64,000 nt of DNA from Bacillus sp. FJAT-29790 (GCF_019039215.1 NZ_JAHNZZ010000003.1:37305-101304), one strand, 5' to 3'; counted from the first letter of the stretch, positions 17,762 through 27,039 are shown. Program-made: numbers and translations. Notes: a model not told the origin generated them from the sequence alone.

Positions 17762-18865
17762 TCAGCATGTAACAATATACTTTTCAAAAATCTCCTCATT
17801 CAACTCAACTCCAAACCCTGGACCATTAGGTACTTTTACACATCCATCTTCAATCTCGATTGAATGTTTTAATATATTTGCCTTTAGAAGAGTGAGTTCA
17901 GTAAATTCACTAGCTAGCGGATGTACTTTTATTGATGCCGCAAAATGCAGCTTTGCTATTAATGAGAAGCCAGGCTCAATCTCTGTACCTGCAATGCAGG
18001 GAATTCCAAAGGATTCTGCCACTGCTTCAATCTTTTTCCCCAAAGCTAATCCGCATGATTTTGCAATTTTTATGTTGATAATATCAGCCGCCCCATATTC
18101 AGCAATTTTAATGACATCTTGAGGTGTCCATATACTTTCATCAGCCATGAGAGGAATACCTATTGAGTTACGAATATGTGCCATTCCCTTTAAATCCCAA
18201 CCTGGTATGGGCTGTTCTAGTAATTGAAGTTTACAATCTTCTAGCTCCTTCATGGTTTTGATCGTACCGATCGTTGTCCAAGCAGCATTCGGGTCTAAAC
18301 GTAAATCAATTTGGTTACCAACAGCTTCACGAACAGCATGAATCCTTTTAATATCTAGATTCATGTCATGAGAACCCTTAATTTTGATAACTTTTATCCC
18401 CATATCAGCAACTCGCAATGCACTTTTTGCCATGATTTCTGGCGTATCTATACCAATCTCAGAGGCGACAGGAATCTTATCCCGAAAACACCCGCCTAAC
18501 AATACATACACCGGAATTCCTAGAAGTTTCCCAACCAAATCGTGCAACGCAAGATCAATACCTTCTTTTACACAAGTTATTCTTGCAAGATTAGCATCGA
18601 TAATAGACATAATGCGATTGATATTATACGGATTTTGACCAATAATATGCGGAGCTACATATTTCTCTATTGTTGAACTAATCGATTCCATTGTTTCACC
18701 ATAGAACTCCGGTTCCCAAGCACAAGCTTCCCCGAATCCAATTGTTCCGTCTTCCGCATGTAGTTTGACCAAAACTGCGTTGGAAGTCGAAAAGCCTGTG
18801 TAGGCATCTGCAAAACTATTAATTGGTACACTAAATGGGATAACTTCAACTTTGGTAATTTCCAT
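17762..18865 (-). CDS. Enolase-superfamily enzyme, muconate-lactonizing (MLE) subgroup: epimerase or dehydratase of a proline-type compound
   Basis: 367 residues. The MLE-subgroup active site is complete: KxK lysines K161/K163 (VIKIKGSH), metal ligands D191 (LRLDPNAAW), E217 (LLEQPIPG) and D242 (MADES), and the opposite base K266 (NIKIAKSCG). Known members include L-Ala-D/L-Glu epimerase, 4-hydroxyproline-betaine 2-epimerase and cis-3-hydroxyproline dehydratase. The neighbourhood (proline-racemase family, Pot-like importer, shared sigma-54 control) favours the last two, but the sequence alone does not decide. The ATG at 18865 has GGAGG 7 bases upstream. Transcribed alone, convergent with the ABC operon, from the sigma-54 promoter at 18937-18953. 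Confidence 0.85.
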   Translation of the reverse strand: MEITKVEVIPFSVPINSFADAYTGFSTSNAVLVKLHAEDGTIGFGEACAWEPEFYGETMESISSTIEKYVAPHIIGQNPYNINRIMSIIDANLARITCVKEGIDLALHDLVGKLLGIPVYVLLGGCFRDKIPVASEIGIDTPEIMAKSALRVADMGIKVIKIKGSHDMNLDIKRIHAVREAVGNQIDLRLDPNAAWTTIGTIKTMKELEDCKLQLLEQPIPGWDLKGMAHIRNSIGIPLMADESIWTPQDVIKIAEYGAADIINIKIAKSCGLALGKKIEAVAESFGIPCIAGTEIEPGFSLIAKLHFAASIKVHPLASEFTELTLLKANILKHSIEIEDGCVKVPNGPGFGVELNEEIFEKYIVTC

Positions 18866-18936
18866 TTTGACCTCCAATAATTAGTTATTCACTCATACTA
18901 TAAATAGTTCATTAATGAGTGTTTCACCTTTATTTA

Positions 18937-18953
18937 TGCAAGTGTTGTACCAA
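18937..18953 (-). promoter_or_regulatory. Sigma-54 (-24/-12) promoter of the enolase-family gene
   Basis: Minus strand: TTGGTAC-AACAC-TTGCA, GG and GC exactly 12 bases apart, a strong match. Transcription should start near 18926, about 60 bases before the ATG at 18865. Confidence 0.87.
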
Positions 18954-19036
18954 TTTAATAGCTTCCTAATTTTATTGATATTCGGTTTTTTTTCTCGCAT
19001 TCCCTTATAACATTCTGATCTTTTTATATACACATT

Positions 19037-19072
19037 TGTCTATTATGTTTAATTTCTTCACATTGATGTTTA
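19037..19072. promoter_or_regulatory. Candidate enhancer (UAS) half-sites upstream of the enolase-family gene
   Basis: TGTCTA (19037-19042), TGTTTA (19046-19051) and TGTTTA (19067-19072) lie 85-120 bases upstream of the -24 element, on the strand opposite to the promoter as at 11.9 kb. Confidence 0.45.
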
Positions 19073-19130
19073 CATATTATTAATTAATGTAGATAAATCT
19101 CAGGTAATTGCATCGAATGTCATTTTGCTC

Positions 19131-19167
19131 AAAAAAAAACAGACAGCCTTATCATTGATAAGCTGTC
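19131..19167 (-). terminator. Terminator of the peptide ABC importer operon
   Basis: GACAGC-C-TTAT (19142-19152) pairs with ATAA-GCTGTC (19158-19167) with one bulge; nine A at 19131-19139 give a T run on the minus strand. It follows the last permease gene by about 45 bases. Confidence 0.82.
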
Positions 19168-19209
19168 CATTCTATCACTTTTTCAATTCGGACTCTCCGA
19201 AATTATTTT

Positions 19210-20109
19210 TTACTGTTTCATTTTTGGATCAAGAACATCACGAAGTCCGTCACCCATTAGGTTGAAGCCGAGGACAGTCAACATAATAGCAAGTCCCGGG
19301 AAGAATAAAGTCCATGGTGCTTGAACGAGATATTGCTTGCTGTCCGCAAGCATTTTTCCCCATTCAGGTGTTGGGGCCTGGGCACCGAGTCCAAGGAATC
19401 CAAGAGCTGCTGCTTCAATGATCGCCGTCGCAATCGCCAGCGTTGATTGGACGATGATTGGTGTCATGCTATTCGGCAGGATATGGCGCAATAGAATTCT
19501 CGCGTCCTTCATCCCTACCGCCCGTGCCGCCATTATATATTCTTCCTGCTTTACGCTAAGAACTTTTGATCTGACCAATCTGCCAAAATTCGGAATATTA
19601 ATAATCGCAATCGCAATCAGGGCGTTTTGCAAAGAAGGCCCGAGGATCGCGACAACCGCGATTGCCAGTAAAATACTTGGAAAAGCGAGCATAATATCAA
19701 AAGTTCTGGAGATAATCGTATCCACCCATCGCCCATAATAGCCAGCAACAATTCCCAATAGAGTCCCGAGCCCTGCTGATCCTAAAACGGCAAAAAATCC
19801 AACCCACAAGGAAATGCGGGAGCCATAGACGATACGGGAGAATATATCACGGCCAAAGTCGTCAGTACCGAACCAGTGTTCACTTGAAGGGGCGAGCAGC
19901 CTTTTGGACAGCTCCTGATCCTTAAAGCTATACGGGGCAATGACTGGAGCAAAGATGGCCACAATGATAAAAAAGATGACGATCCCTAAACCGACAAGTG
20001 CCAGCCTGTTTCTGCAAAAAGATTGCCATGTTTCCTTCCATACTGGTGTCAGTTCTTCATCTGGGTTGACCTTTGGTATGTCTGATGTGTTTTTCGCTAG
20101 TTCAGCCAC
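19210..20109 (-). CDS. Dipeptide/oligopeptide ABC transporter permease, DppC/OppC-like
   Basis: 299 residues. N-terminal cytoplasmic tail, first membrane segment near residues 35-58, then the OppC signature region LLAPSSEHWFGTDDFGRDIFSRIVYGSRISL and the EAA-type loop AARAVGMKDARILLRHILPNS. It partners the DppB-like permease. GTG start at 20109 with GAGGAGGG 7 bases upstream. Last gene of a five-gene operon in the order ATPase, ATPase, binding protein, permease, permease, which is unusual in having both ATPases first. The substrate is probably small peptides; proline- or hydroxyproline-containing ones would fit the surrounding loci. Confidence 0.93.
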   Translation of the reverse strand: MAELAKNTSDIPKVNPDEELTPVWKETWQSFCRNRLALVGLGIVIFFIIVAIFAPVIAPYSFKDQELSKRLLAPSSEHWFGTDDFGRDIFSRIVYGSRISLWVGFFAVLGSAGLGTLLGIVAGYYGRWVDTIISRTFDIMLAFPSILLAIAVVAILGPSLQNALIAIAIINIPNFGRLVRSKVLSVKQEEYIMAARAVGMKDARILLRHILPNSMTPIIVQSTLAIATAIIEAAALGFLGLGAQAPTPEWGKMLADSKQYLVQAPWTLFFPGLAIMLTVLGFNLMGDGLRDVLDPKMKQ

Positions 20110-20124
20110 TTTGAGCCCTCCTCA

Positions 20125-21132
20125 TTAATTATTGTATTTAATCCGCGGGTCGACTAGGGCATATAAGAGGTCCACAATCAGGTTAATAAACACAAAGATG
20201 GCTGCGATGATCAAAATACCTGACTGAATAACTGGATAATCGCGATACCCGATTGCTTCGTATAAATAGCGGCCAATTCCGGGCCAGCCAAAAATCGTCT
20301 CAGTCAAAATCGCTCCACCTAATAATAGCCCTGTTTGTAATCCGATGATCGTCAAGACTGGGATAATGGCATTTTTTAAAGAGTGCTTGTAAACAACCCA
20401 GAACATTCTCAAACCTTTTGCCCGTGCGGTACGGATATAATCGGATTTCATCACCTCAAGCATCGATGACCGCGTCATCCGCGCAATGATCGCCATTGGG
20501 ATCGTAGCAAGGGCAAGACTTGGTAAAATTAGATGCTTTACAACTTGGATAAATTGATCCGATCTGCCCTGTATCAAAGTATCAATTAGATAAAGATTCG
20601 TAATCGCCGTAACTGGATCTCTGACATCTTCCCTTCCTGTTGTTGGCAGCCAGCCGAGCTGGATGGAAAAAGCCCATTGCTCCATTAGACCTAGCCAGAA
20701 GATTGGCATCGAAACGCCGATTAGCGCAAGAATCATCGCCGTATAGTCAAACCAAGAATTTGAAAACCAAGCGCTGATAATTCCAGCATTCACCCCAATA
20801 AAAACAGCAATTAACATCGCGACGATTGTTAATTCCATCGTTGCAGCAAGGTACGGCCAAATCTCTTCGTTGATTGGGCCTCTTGTCCTTAAGGAGTTTC
20901 CTAAATCGCCAGAAAACAGTGATTTAATATAATCAAAATATTGTATGTATAATGGCCTGTCCAATCCGAGTTCCCGTGTTAAAGTTGCGATTGCTTCTTT
21001 TGTTGCTTTTTGACCAAGTATTACTTGGGCCGGATCACCCGGAATCGCATGAATGATAGCAAATACAACAAGCGTCATGCCAGCCAAAACTGGAATCATT
21101 GAAAGAATACGGCGAATTGTATAATTAAACAA
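20125..21132 (-). CDS. Dipeptide/oligopeptide ABC transporter permease, DppB/OppB-like
   Basis: Family-typical N-terminus (FNYTIRRILSMIPVLAGMTLVVFAIIHAIPGDPA), six membrane segments, and the loop YIRTARAKGLRMFWVVYKHSLKNA that docks to the ATPase. I place the start at the TTG at 21132, which has AGAGGTG 6 bases upstream; a GTG at 21141 lies inside that site. About 100 bases separate it from the binding-protein stop, and the permease pair is closely spaced downstream. Confidence 0.92.
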   Translation of the reverse strand: MFNYTIRRILSMIPVLAGMTLVVFAIIHAIPGDPAQVILGQKATKEAIATLTRELGLDRPLYIQYFDYIKSLFSGDLGNSLRTRGPINEEIWPYLAATMELTIVAMLIAVFIGVNAGIISAWFSNSWFDYTAMILALIGVSMPIFWLGLMEQWAFSIQLGWLPTTGREDVRDPVTAITNLYLIDTLIQGRSDQFIQVVKHLILPSLALATIPMAIIARMTRSSMLEVMKSDYIRTARAKGLRMFWVVYKHSLKNAIIPVLTIIGLQTGLLLGGAILTETIFGWPGIGRYLYEAIGYRDYPVIQSGILIIAAIFVFINLIVDLLYALVDPRIKYNN

Positions 21133-21243
21133 GCTTCTCACCTCTTTTTTTTGAAAAAATCCCCTTTTAAACCACGATTAAGCTCTTATATTAAGCCTTT
21201 TTAAGGTAACAAAAGGGAGACAGAGCCTCCCTTTTGGCAATGA

Positions 21244-22863
21244 TTATTTAAATTCTACTTTCGTTAGTGTCTCAGAATTAGTTGGATGCGGTAAGTAGTT
21301 TTGCAAATTTTTTGATGCTGCTAACAGTGGAGTAGAGTGAACGAGCGGTACCCAAGGCGCATCTTCTTTGATGATTTCTTGAGCTTTCTTGTATAGCTCG
21401 TTACGCTTTTCTTGATCTGTTTCAGTTTGTGCTTCAATTAAGATGTCATGTAATTCGTCGTTACTGTAGTATGAGTAATTGTTACTTCCAATACTATCTT
21501 TATCTAGTAATGTGTAAATGAAGTTATCAGGGTCTCCATTATCACCCGTCCATCCTAACATGAAGGTATCAAACTCGCCTTTTGCTGCTTTGTCTAAATA
21601 GGTAGCCCAGTCAACAGTCTGGATGTTGGCTTTTACGCCGATTTTGCTGAAGCTTTCCTGGATTACTTCTGCAACTTTCATTGCTTCAGGCATGTACGGA
21701 CGTGCTACAGGCATTGCCCATAAATCCATTTCAAATCCATTTGAAAAGCCTGCTTCAGCCAATAATTCTTTTGCTTTATCTAAATCATACGGATAATCTT
21801 GAATTGCATCATTGTAACCCTCGATAGATGGAGGCATTGGGTTTACTGCAGCCTGCGCTTTCCCTCCGTAGAAAGAATCAATAATCGACTTTTTATCAAT
21901 CGCATGGCTCAATGCCTGGCGGACAAGCTTATTATCAAATGGAGGGCGATTCACTGTAAAAGCAATATACCCTACGTTCATAGATGGACGTTCGATGATT
22001 TGCAGGTTGGCATTGCTCAATACACTTTCTTCATCTGAATTGTTTAGACCATCCATCAAATCAATCTCGCCATTCGCAAGTGCATTCAATCGTGATGTAT
22101 TTTCAGGAATTACGCGGAAAATAACTTTATTCAGCTTTGGATAACCTTCCTGCCAATATTCTGGATTTTTTTCAAGTACGATTCGGTCATTCTGTTTCCA
22201 TTCAACAAATTTGAACGGACCTGTTCCAACTGGATTTTGCCTAAATTTGTCGCCATCTTTTTCAATAGCTGTTGGGCTTGCAATACCGAAAGGAGACATC
22301 GCTATGTTCTTCAGGAACGGAGCCTGAGGTCTGTTCAAGACAAATTGTACGGTGTGTTCGTCTAAAGCCTTTACTTCATCGATTACATGACCTTCTTCTC
22401 CCTTAAAGCCGCCAAACATAGTGTAGTAAGGGTACTTATCGGCATCGCCATTCATCCAGCGCTCGAAATTAAAAACGACTGCATCTGCGTTAAAATCAGT
22501 GCCATCATGGAATTTAACACCTTTACGCAGCTTAAATGTATATGTCAGATTATCATCAGATACTTCCCAATCCTCTGCAAGAGCAGGATGTACAGACGTA
22601 TCACTCTCACCATATACTAGCAATTTCTCAAAGATATTTTCTGTTACTTTAAAGGTTTCCCCTTCTGTTGTAGTAATTGGATCAAGCGAAGTAGAATCTC
22701 CCCCGCGGCCAAAAACCAATGTATCATTTTTCTTGTCGCTATTTGAAGATGTGCCAGTTGAGCCATTTTCACCAGTTGTCTGGTTAGACTTGCCGCTGCA
22801 TCCAACAAGGAACAAGCTTACAGCCAATAATGAAACAAGCAATAGTTTGAGTGTCTTTTTCAT
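21244..22863 (-). CDS. Peptide-binding lipoprotein of ABC transporter, family 5 (DppA/OppA-like)
   Basis: 539 residues. Lipoprotein signal MKKTLKLLLVSLLAVSLFLVGC with Cys22 and a Ser/Asn/Thr-rich linker. Family 5 marks include LTYTFKLRKGVKFHDGTDFNADAVVFNFERW and NPVGTGPFKFVEW. It catches peptides for the importer. The C-terminal half (DTFMLGWTGDNGDPDNF) is typical of dipeptide- and glutathione-type members. Sits between the ATPase genes and the permease genes. Confidence 0.93.
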   Translation of the reverse strand: MKKTLKLLLVSLLAVSLFLVGCSGKSNQTTGENGSTGTSSNSDKKNDTLVFGRGGDSTSLDPITTTEGETFKVTENIFEKLLVYGESDTSVHPALAEDWEVSDDNLTYTFKLRKGVKFHDGTDFNADAVVFNFERWMNGDADKYPYYTMFGGFKGEEGHVIDEVKALDEHTVQFVLNRPQAPFLKNIAMSPFGIASPTAIEKDGDKFRQNPVGTGPFKFVEWKQNDRIVLEKNPEYWQEGYPKLNKVIFRVIPENTSRLNALANGEIDLMDGLNNSDEESVLSNANLQIIERPSMNVGYIAFTVNRPPFDNKLVRQALSHAIDKKSIIDSFYGGKAQAAVNPMPPSIEGYNDAIQDYPYDLDKAKELLAEAGFSNGFEMDLWAMPVARPYMPEAMKVAEVIQESFSKIGVKANIQTVDWATYLDKAAKGEFDTFMLGWTGDNGDPDNFIYTLLDKDSIGSNNYSYYSNDELHDILIEAQTETDQEKRNELYKKAQEIIKEDAPWVPLVHSTPLLAASKNLQNYLPHPTNSETLTKVEFK

Positions 22864-22910
22864 CTGAATTGTATCCCCCTATTTTTATATTTTTATCATA
22901 AATGAGGCTT

Positions 22911-23879
22911 TCACTCGTTATACAAGTGGCATGCCACATAATGACCATTCATATTTTGACCCTCTGGTCTCGTGGTTTTGCAAATATCCATGCACTCTGA
23001 ACATCTTGTATGAAATGCGCATCCTTTCGGCGGGTTTGCCGGGCTTGGCAGTTCTCCTTGAATTAAAATCGTTTCACGCTTTATGTCCGGATCAGGTATT
23101 GGCACAGCAGAAAGAAGCACTTTTGTATACGGGTGTTTAGGATTTTCGTATAGCTCTTCACTATCAGCCAGTTCAATTAGCCTGCCTAAATACATGACGC
23201 CAACCCGATCACTAATGTGACGGACTACACCGAGATCGTGCGCAATGAATATGTATGTAAGCCCAAATTCCTTTTGGATGTCCTTCATTAAATTCAAGAC
23301 TTGAGCCTGAATGGAAACGTCGAGTGCCGACACAGGCTCATCAGCGATAATCAGCTTCGGCTTTGTCATCAATGCTTTTGCGATTCCGATCCGCTGGCGC
23401 TGACCGCCACTGAACTGGTGTGGGTATCTTCGGGCATGGTAACTGCTTAATCCTACAACCTCGAGCATTTCAAGAACACGCTTTTTTCTTTCCTCTTTTG
23501 TGCCGATTCCATGGACAATCAGTGGTTCTTCAAGAATCTTTTCCACCGTATGCCTTGGGTTTAAGGAAGCATAAGGATCCTGGAATACCATTTGGATATC
23601 CCGGCGGATTTTTCTAAGCCCACTTGTGGACATACTAGTAATCTCTTTGTCTTCAAAGACGATTTTTCCGTCGCTTGCCTCAATTAGGCGCATTAGCAGG
23701 CGGCCGGTCGTTGATTTTCCACAACCGCTTTCACCGACGATTCCCAATGTTTCCCCTCTTTTAACATAGAAGGAGACATCGTCGACTGCTTTTACTTCAC
23801 CTTTAACACGTCCAAGAAGCCCACCTGTAATCGGGAAGTATTTTTTTAGGCCTGAAACCTCAAGAAGTAACTCTGACAT
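22911..23879 (-). CDS. Peptide ABC transporter ATP-binding protein, OppF/DppF-like
   Basis: 322 residues from the ATG at 23879, which has GAGAGGAG 8-9 bases upstream and overlaps the end of the preceding ATPase gene. Walker A GESGCGKSTTG, signature FSGGQRQRIG, Walker B KLIIADEPVSALD, and the C-terminal cysteine-rich segment PKGCAFHTRCSECMDICKTTRPE that marks the OppD/OppF group. It works as a heterodimer with the neighbouring ATPase. Confidence 0.93.
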   Translation of the reverse strand: MSELLLEVSGLKKYFPITGGLLGRVKGEVKAVDDVSFYVKRGETLGIVGESGCGKSTTGRLLMRLIEASDGKIVFEDKEITSMSTSGLRKIRRDIQMVFQDPYASLNPRHTVEKILEEPLIVHGIGTKEERKKRVLEMLEVVGLSSYHARRYPHQFSGGQRQRIGIAKALMTKPKLIIADEPVSALDVSIQAQVLNLMKDIQKEFGLTYIFIAHDLGVVRHISDRVGVMYLGRLIELADSEELYENPKHPYTKVLLSAVPIPDPDIKRETILIQGELPSPANPPKGCAFHTRCSECMDICKTTRPEGQNMNGHYVACHLYNE

Positions 23880-24873
23880 GTTCGTCACTCCTCTCTTTAT
23901 CTATATTCAGGAAGCATCGAACTTCATGTCCATCATTTTCTGATTTATATAATTCAGGTGCTTCTTCAAGGCATTTTCCAAACACTTCGGAGCATCTCGC
24001 GGCAAACCTACAGCCTTGAAGAATGCTACCTGGGATTGGGACATTACCCGGAATACTGTAAAGTCTGTCTTTCTTCCCTCTTAAATCAGGTACCGACTTA
24101 AGGAGCCCTTTTGTATACGGATGCTGTGGATTTTTCAGGATTGTACGGACATCACCCTGTTCGACGATTTGACCCGAATACATAACGATTACGCGTTCAC
24201 AAATTTCTGCGACCACCCCTAAATCATGCGTGATCAGAATGATCGATGTGTTCGTCTTTTCATTTAAGTCTTTCATCAACGCAAGGATCTGTGCCTGGAT
24301 CGTCACGTCTAGCGCAGTCGTAGGCTCGTCTGCAATGAGTATCTTCGGTTTGCATGCCATCGCCATTGCGATCATGACCCTCTGTCTCATCCCGCCTGAA
24401 AGCTGATGTGGATACTCCTTAAGAATTTCTTCCGCCCTTGGAATACCGACAAGACGAAGCAATTCTACACATCGCGCTTTCGCCTCTGTCTTTGAAAGGT
24501 CTGTGTGCAGCCGGATCCCTTCCATCAATTGGTTCCCAATCGTAAAAAGGGGATTTAGTGAAGTCATCGGTTCTTGGAAGATCATCGAGATCTGATTTCC
24601 TCGGACTTTTCTCCACTCCTTTTCCGATAATGTGGTCAAATCTTTTCCTTCAAAAAAGATTTCGCCATTCTCTATTTTTCCCGGCGGACAAGGGATCAGC
24701 CCCATCGTTGCCAGTGAGGTCACACTCTTCCCACTCCCGGATTCTCCGACAATTCCAAGAATTTCTCCATCTTTTAATGAAAAACTAATTCCATGAACTG
24801 CTGGTACAAGTTTTTTACCGGAGTAAAAGGAAACTTTCAAATCGTTTATTTCAAGAATCGATTGCTTACCCAC
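23860..24873 (-). CDS. Peptide ABC transporter ATP-binding protein, OppD/DppD-like
   Basis: 337 residues. Walker A GESGSGKSVTS, signature LSGGMRQRVMI, Walker B KILIADEPTTALD and the OppD-type C-terminal cysteines (QGCRFAARCSEVFGKCLEEAPE). GTG start at 24873 with AGGTGA before it; first gene of the operon. The upstream region carries a good CcpA cre match at 25062-25077. Confidence 0.93.
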   Translation of the reverse strand: MGKQSILEINDLKVSFYSGKKLVPAVHGISFSLKDGEILGIVGESGSGKSVTSLATMGLIPCPPGKIENGEIFFEGKDLTTLSEKEWRKVRGNQISMIFQEPMTSLNPLFTIGNQLMEGIRLHTDLSKTEAKARCVELLRLVGIPRAEEILKEYPHQLSGGMRQRVMIAMAMACKPKILIADEPTTALDVTIQAQILALMKDLNEKTNTSIILITHDLGVVAEICERVIVMYSGQIVEQGDVRTILKNPQHPYTKGLLKSVPDLRGKKDRLYSIPGNVPIPGSILQGCRFAARCSEVFGKCLEEAPELYKSENDGHEVRCFLNIDKERSDEHVRVTS

Positions 24874-25061
24874 TTTGTCACCTGCCTACTAAACATTTAA
24901 ACTGAAAATACAATGATTTTATAACTTTTTTAAAATAGCGAATTCAGACATTATTATGACACATACAAATGTATTTTACTATTAAAATTTGACAAATTAA
25001 CAAACTTTTTCGAGTTATTTGCTTTTAGTTTAGTACCGCAAAGCATAAACACGTTAAACCA

Positions 25062-25077
25062 AGTAAGCGCTTTCAGT
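25062..25077. promoter_or_regulatory. Predicted CcpA cre site upstream of the peptide importer
   Basis: Plus-strand AGTAAGCGCTTTCAGT; read on the minus strand, CTGAAAGCGCTTACT matches the cre pattern WTGNAARCGNWWWCA at all core positions. It lies about 190 bases before the GTG start, so carbon catabolite control of the operon is likely, although the distance leaves the mode open. Confidence 0.6.
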
Positions 25078-25103
25078 AGATGTTTCGCCCAAACACAAAA
25101 ACA

Positions 25104-25155
25104 ACCGAAAAGCGAGACAGCTTCATATTTAATAGCTGTCCATTTGCTCTTCGGT
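25104..25155 (-). terminator. Imperfect terminator downstream of the symporter gene
   Basis: ACCGAA and GACAGCT on the left pair with AGCTGTC and TTCGGT on the right, with an internal bulge. On the minus strand the stem is followed by TGTTTTTGTG. It is the first T-tailed hairpin after the AGCS symporter stop, beyond the repeat B copy. Confidence 0.6.
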
Positions 25156-25206
25156 TCAGTGAATTCCCTTCAACGGAAAGTATGTTAGTATACTTTTTTA
25201 TAGATT

Positions 25207-25402
25207 AATCAAATTCGCCTTGGCGTATTTGCGCCCAGATTCTCAAAGCTTGCTCGATAAATTCCTTTATAAAATTTGAGGCATCCGCTGAAAGAGGCTT
25301 AACTTTATTCAGCCGGGATTTGACCCTTCACTGAATTGGATACATGTTTGCATTCATCTCACCTCTTAAGAAGTGGGAGATTTCTGCTGAATAAAGTTAA
25401 AC
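25207..25402. repeat. Dispersed repeat family B, copy 1
   Basis: Begins AATCAAATTCGCCTTGGCGT and runs through ATTTGCGCCCAGATT; inner arms TTAACTTTATTCAGC (about 25298-25313) and GCTGAATAAAGTTAA (25386-25400) are complementary, so the right part folds back. Related copies lie at 41103-41140 (short, opposite strand) and 52804-52926. Not a gene: no start site or conserved frame. Confidence 0.8.
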
Positions 25403-25447
25403 AAATGACCAAAATTGATAAAACATTTCGTTTGAAATTATTAGCAC

Positions 25448-26923
25448 TTATCCGGCAGACCTTTTCTCTTTGGAAGACTTTCTTTCCATTTCTTTGCACT
25501 TTTCTTCCCAGAAATCGGCACCGCTGATTCCTACTTTAATCGGATTGAAAACAGGGTCTTTTCCTGCTTTTTTCTGGTTTTCATAATCATTATATACTTT
25601 TAAAGCCGGTTTTGTTAGAAGTAAGATCGCAACAAGATTGAGCCAAGCCATGCTTCCTATCCCTAAATCTCCTAGTGCCCACAATAAAGATGCTGATTCG
25701 ACACTGCCAATATACACCATGACTAAAAATGCAATTTTCAGGACTGTTTTCAGCCAATACAACTTTAGCTTTTTATCAAGATAGACGAGGGTCGTTTCGG
25801 CAATATAGTAATAAGCAAATAGGGTGGTAAACGCAAAGAAGAAGATGGCGATGGAAACAAACATTGAACCAAAGCCAGGTAAAACAGTTTCTACTGCTTC
25901 CTGAGTATAGATTGGTCCAGCTTCAATATTTCCCATCGTTTCAACGATTGGATCTTTTCCTACTGGAGTAACGCTATACATCCCAGTTACGAGAATCATA
26001 AGTGCTGTCGCCGTACATACAACAATTGTATCGATGTAGACCGAAAAAGCTTGGACTAATCCTTGCTTAGCAGGATGAGAAACTTCAGCTGCTGCCGAAC
26101 TATATGTTCCCTCACCGACACCAGCAACGTTTGAAAACACTGCTCTCTTAACCCCCCAGGCAATTGCTGCACCGACAATCCCTCCGAAGGCCTCATTTAC
26201 ACCAAATGCACTTGAGAAGATAAGCGCGAACATTGCAGGTACTTCCGTAAAATTTGCAAATAAAACGATGAATGTAACGATTACATATCCTAATGCCATA
26301 AAAGGAACAACTTTTTCAGCGACATTTGCTATTCGCTTCACACCGCCAAAAATGATCACTGCAAGCAAGGTAACTAGTAAAACTCCGGTGATGCTCTTAT
26401 TTATGCCAGATGTATTTTCAAATCCAACCGCAATCGTGCTTGATTGAATACCAGGCAATAAAATTCCATAGGAAATGGTAACAACGATGGCTACCAATAC
26501 AGCGAACCACTTGATCTTTAAACCTTTTTCGATAAAGTAAGGTGTACCTCCCCGGTATTCATTTCCTACTTTACTTTTATATACTTGGGCAAGAGTCGAT
26601 TCTACAAAGGCACTGGCTCCGCCTAATAATGCCATTATCCACATCCAAAATACAGCTCCAGGGCCTCCAAACGCAATGGCCGTAGCTACACCAGCAATAT
26701 TTCCGATCCCCACACGTCCGGCCAAAGCCATACAAAAAGCCTGAAAGGATGATACGCCTGATTCTGAACTCTTTCCTTCGAACAGCAATTTAATCATTTC
26801 TTTAAAATACCTGATTTGAACAAACCGAGTGACAAACGAGAAAAACAACCCTGCTCCTAGTGCAAAGACGACCAATCCGATACTCCATACTTGTCCAACT
26901 AACCAATCTACTAAATTCTGCAT
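25448..26923 (-). CDS. Alanine/glycine:cation symporter, AGCS family (AlsT-like)
   Basis: 491 residues with about eleven membrane segments. The AGCS signature is clear: FCMALAGRVGIGNIAGVATAIAFGGPGAVFWMW. The family takes up alanine, glycine and sometimes other small neutral amino acids, including D-forms, with sodium. ATG at 26923; the upstream GGGGGATACG is a fair ribosome site. It lies downstream of the aldehyde dehydrogenase gene on the same strand but beyond a hairpin and a repeat, so it may have its own promoter. Uptake of proline or hydroxyproline is possible from the context but untested. Confidence 0.92.
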   Translation of the reverse strand: MQNLVDWLVGQVWSIGLVVFALGAGLFFSFVTRFVQIRYFKEMIKLLFEGKSSESGVSSFQAFCMALAGRVGIGNIAGVATAIAFGGPGAVFWMWIMALLGGASAFVESTLAQVYKSKVGNEYRGGTPYFIEKGLKIKWFAVLVAIVVTISYGILLPGIQSSTIAVGFENTSGINKSITGVLLVTLLAVIIFGGVKRIANVAEKVVPFMALGYVIVTFIVLFANFTEVPAMFALIFSSAFGVNEAFGGIVGAAIAWGVKRAVFSNVAGVGEGTYSSAAAEVSHPAKQGLVQAFSVYIDTIVVCTATALMILVTGMYSVTPVGKDPIVETMGNIEAGPIYTQEAVETVLPGFGSMFVSIAIFFFAFTTLFAYYYIAETTLVYLDKKLKLYWLKTVLKIAFLVMVYIGSVESASLLWALGDLGIGSMAWLNLVAILLLTKPALKVYNDYENQKKAGKDPVFNPIKVGISGADFWEEKCKEMERKSSKEKRSAG

Positions 26924-27009
26924 CGTATCCCCCCAGATGTTGTGAGTAATTCAATAATTCACACTTATAGTAATGTAGATAATTTTCAGTTAAATCAACT
27001 AATAAGAAA

Positions 27010-27039
27010 ACGGGCAGCTTTTTCAATGAAGCTGCCCGT
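27010..27039 (-). terminator. Strong GC hairpin, likely terminator after the aldehyde dehydrogenase
   Basis: ACGGGCAGCTT (27010-27020) pairs perfectly with AAGCTGCCCGT (27029-27039). On the minus strand the tail is TTTTCTTATT, on the plus strand TCCTTCTTTAA; both are moderate T tails. Confidence 0.75.

Noticed and set aside
19337..19738. 133-codon plus-strand frame
   Set aside because: Antisense to the DppC-like permease, no ribosome site, no recognisable domain.
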